The position numbers and the translations under genes were made by a program. A stretch of 42,757 bases of DNA, taken from NCBI RefSeq assembly GCF_023512315.1, contig NZ_JAILZV010000007.1:1-42757 (forward strand), given 5' to 3'. Every line of letters begins with the position of its first letter. The first letter of the stretch is position 1. The DNA is from Anoxybacillus sp. (lineage in GTDB: Bacteria; Bacillota; Bacilli; Bacillales; Anoxybacillaceae). Of the stretch, positions 42,719 to 42,757 are shown piece by piece. The notes below the pieces were generated by a model. It saw only the letters and a list, made by a program, of their open reading frames with translations. It made no database searches and was not told the origin of the DNA.

Positions 42719-42757
42719 CTATGATTTCATTACATCATACAACTCAAGAAACTTCGT
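42719..42757 (-). CDS. accC: C-terminal end of biotin carboxylase AccC (partial)
   Basis: The last 12 codons, TKFLELYDVMKS, followed by TAG (42721-42719), lie at the window edge. The TKFLE-type tail and the position directly before yqhY match accC, the biotin carboxylase of acetyl-CoA carboxylase, in Bacillus. The same subunit might serve the propionyl-CoA carboxyltransferase at 8775-10325, which has no biotin carboxylase beside it. Confidence 0.7.
   Translation of the reverse strand, partial: TKFLELYDVMKS

Overview
The window is a chromosomal segment of a Gram-positive, endospore-forming member of the Bacillaceae, most like Anoxybacillus or (Para)Geobacillus. Three things point there: spo0A, spoIVB and the dlt operon; the gene order from yqjE through bkd, spo0A, recN, dxs, nusB and yqhY, which I know from the Bacillus subtilis yqj-yqi-yqh region; and many TTG/GTG starts behind strong AGGAGG-type ribosome sites. 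Nearly everything is on the minus strand. The plus strand carries only the cyclase, three small genes (prli42, yqzF, yycC-like) and the tail of what is probably zwf.

Layout. 1-2116: end of probable zwf, a cyclase-family hydrolase, and gndA convergent with it. 2235-6750: a Tyr/Pro/His-rich mini-protein with a sigma-K-like promoter, then the complete dltXABCD operon for D-alanylation of teichoic acids. 6875-8666: a lone cheW and the M20 peptidase yqjE. 8775-18237: a propionate/methylmalonyl-CoA block (carboxyltransferase, epimerase, MeaB, both mutase subunits), interrupted by prli42, an L,D-transpeptidase, yqjA and brxB. 18393-18832: an AT-rich patch with one orphan lipoprotein and a possible truncated gene start. 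18883-29227: the branched-chain keto acid operon ptb-bcd-buk-lpdV-bkdAA-bkdAB-bkdB, with a near-consensus sigma-54 promoter and its activator bkdR. 29353-32874: yqzF, yqiK, a yycC-like gene, spo0A and spoIVB. 32992-42757: recN, argR/ahrC, tlyA, dxs, ispA, xseB, xseA, folD, nusB, yqhY and the end of accC.

How it fits together. The Bkd complex turns Leu/Ile/Val keto acids into branched acyl-CoAs, which Ptb and Buk can convert to acids plus ATP. Ile and Val also yield propionyl-CoA, which the neighbouring carboxyltransferase, epimerase and B12-dependent mutase would channel to succinyl-CoA. The minus-strand run nusB-folD-xseA-xseB-ispA, then dxs-tlyA-argR-recN-spoIVB-spo0A, is the usual Bacillus housekeeping and sporulation arrangement.

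Most of the window is ordinary core genome and I did not find a large undescribed system. The non-routine items are small: the CotT-like gene, the AT-rich lipoprotein patch, phased TTGCA repeats both upstream of ptb and in the bkdR leader, a 31-codon ORF inside the bkd operon, a 27-codon membrane ORF coupled to recN, and two related structured repeats in intergenic DNA. All calls come from reading the sequence; no search was run.
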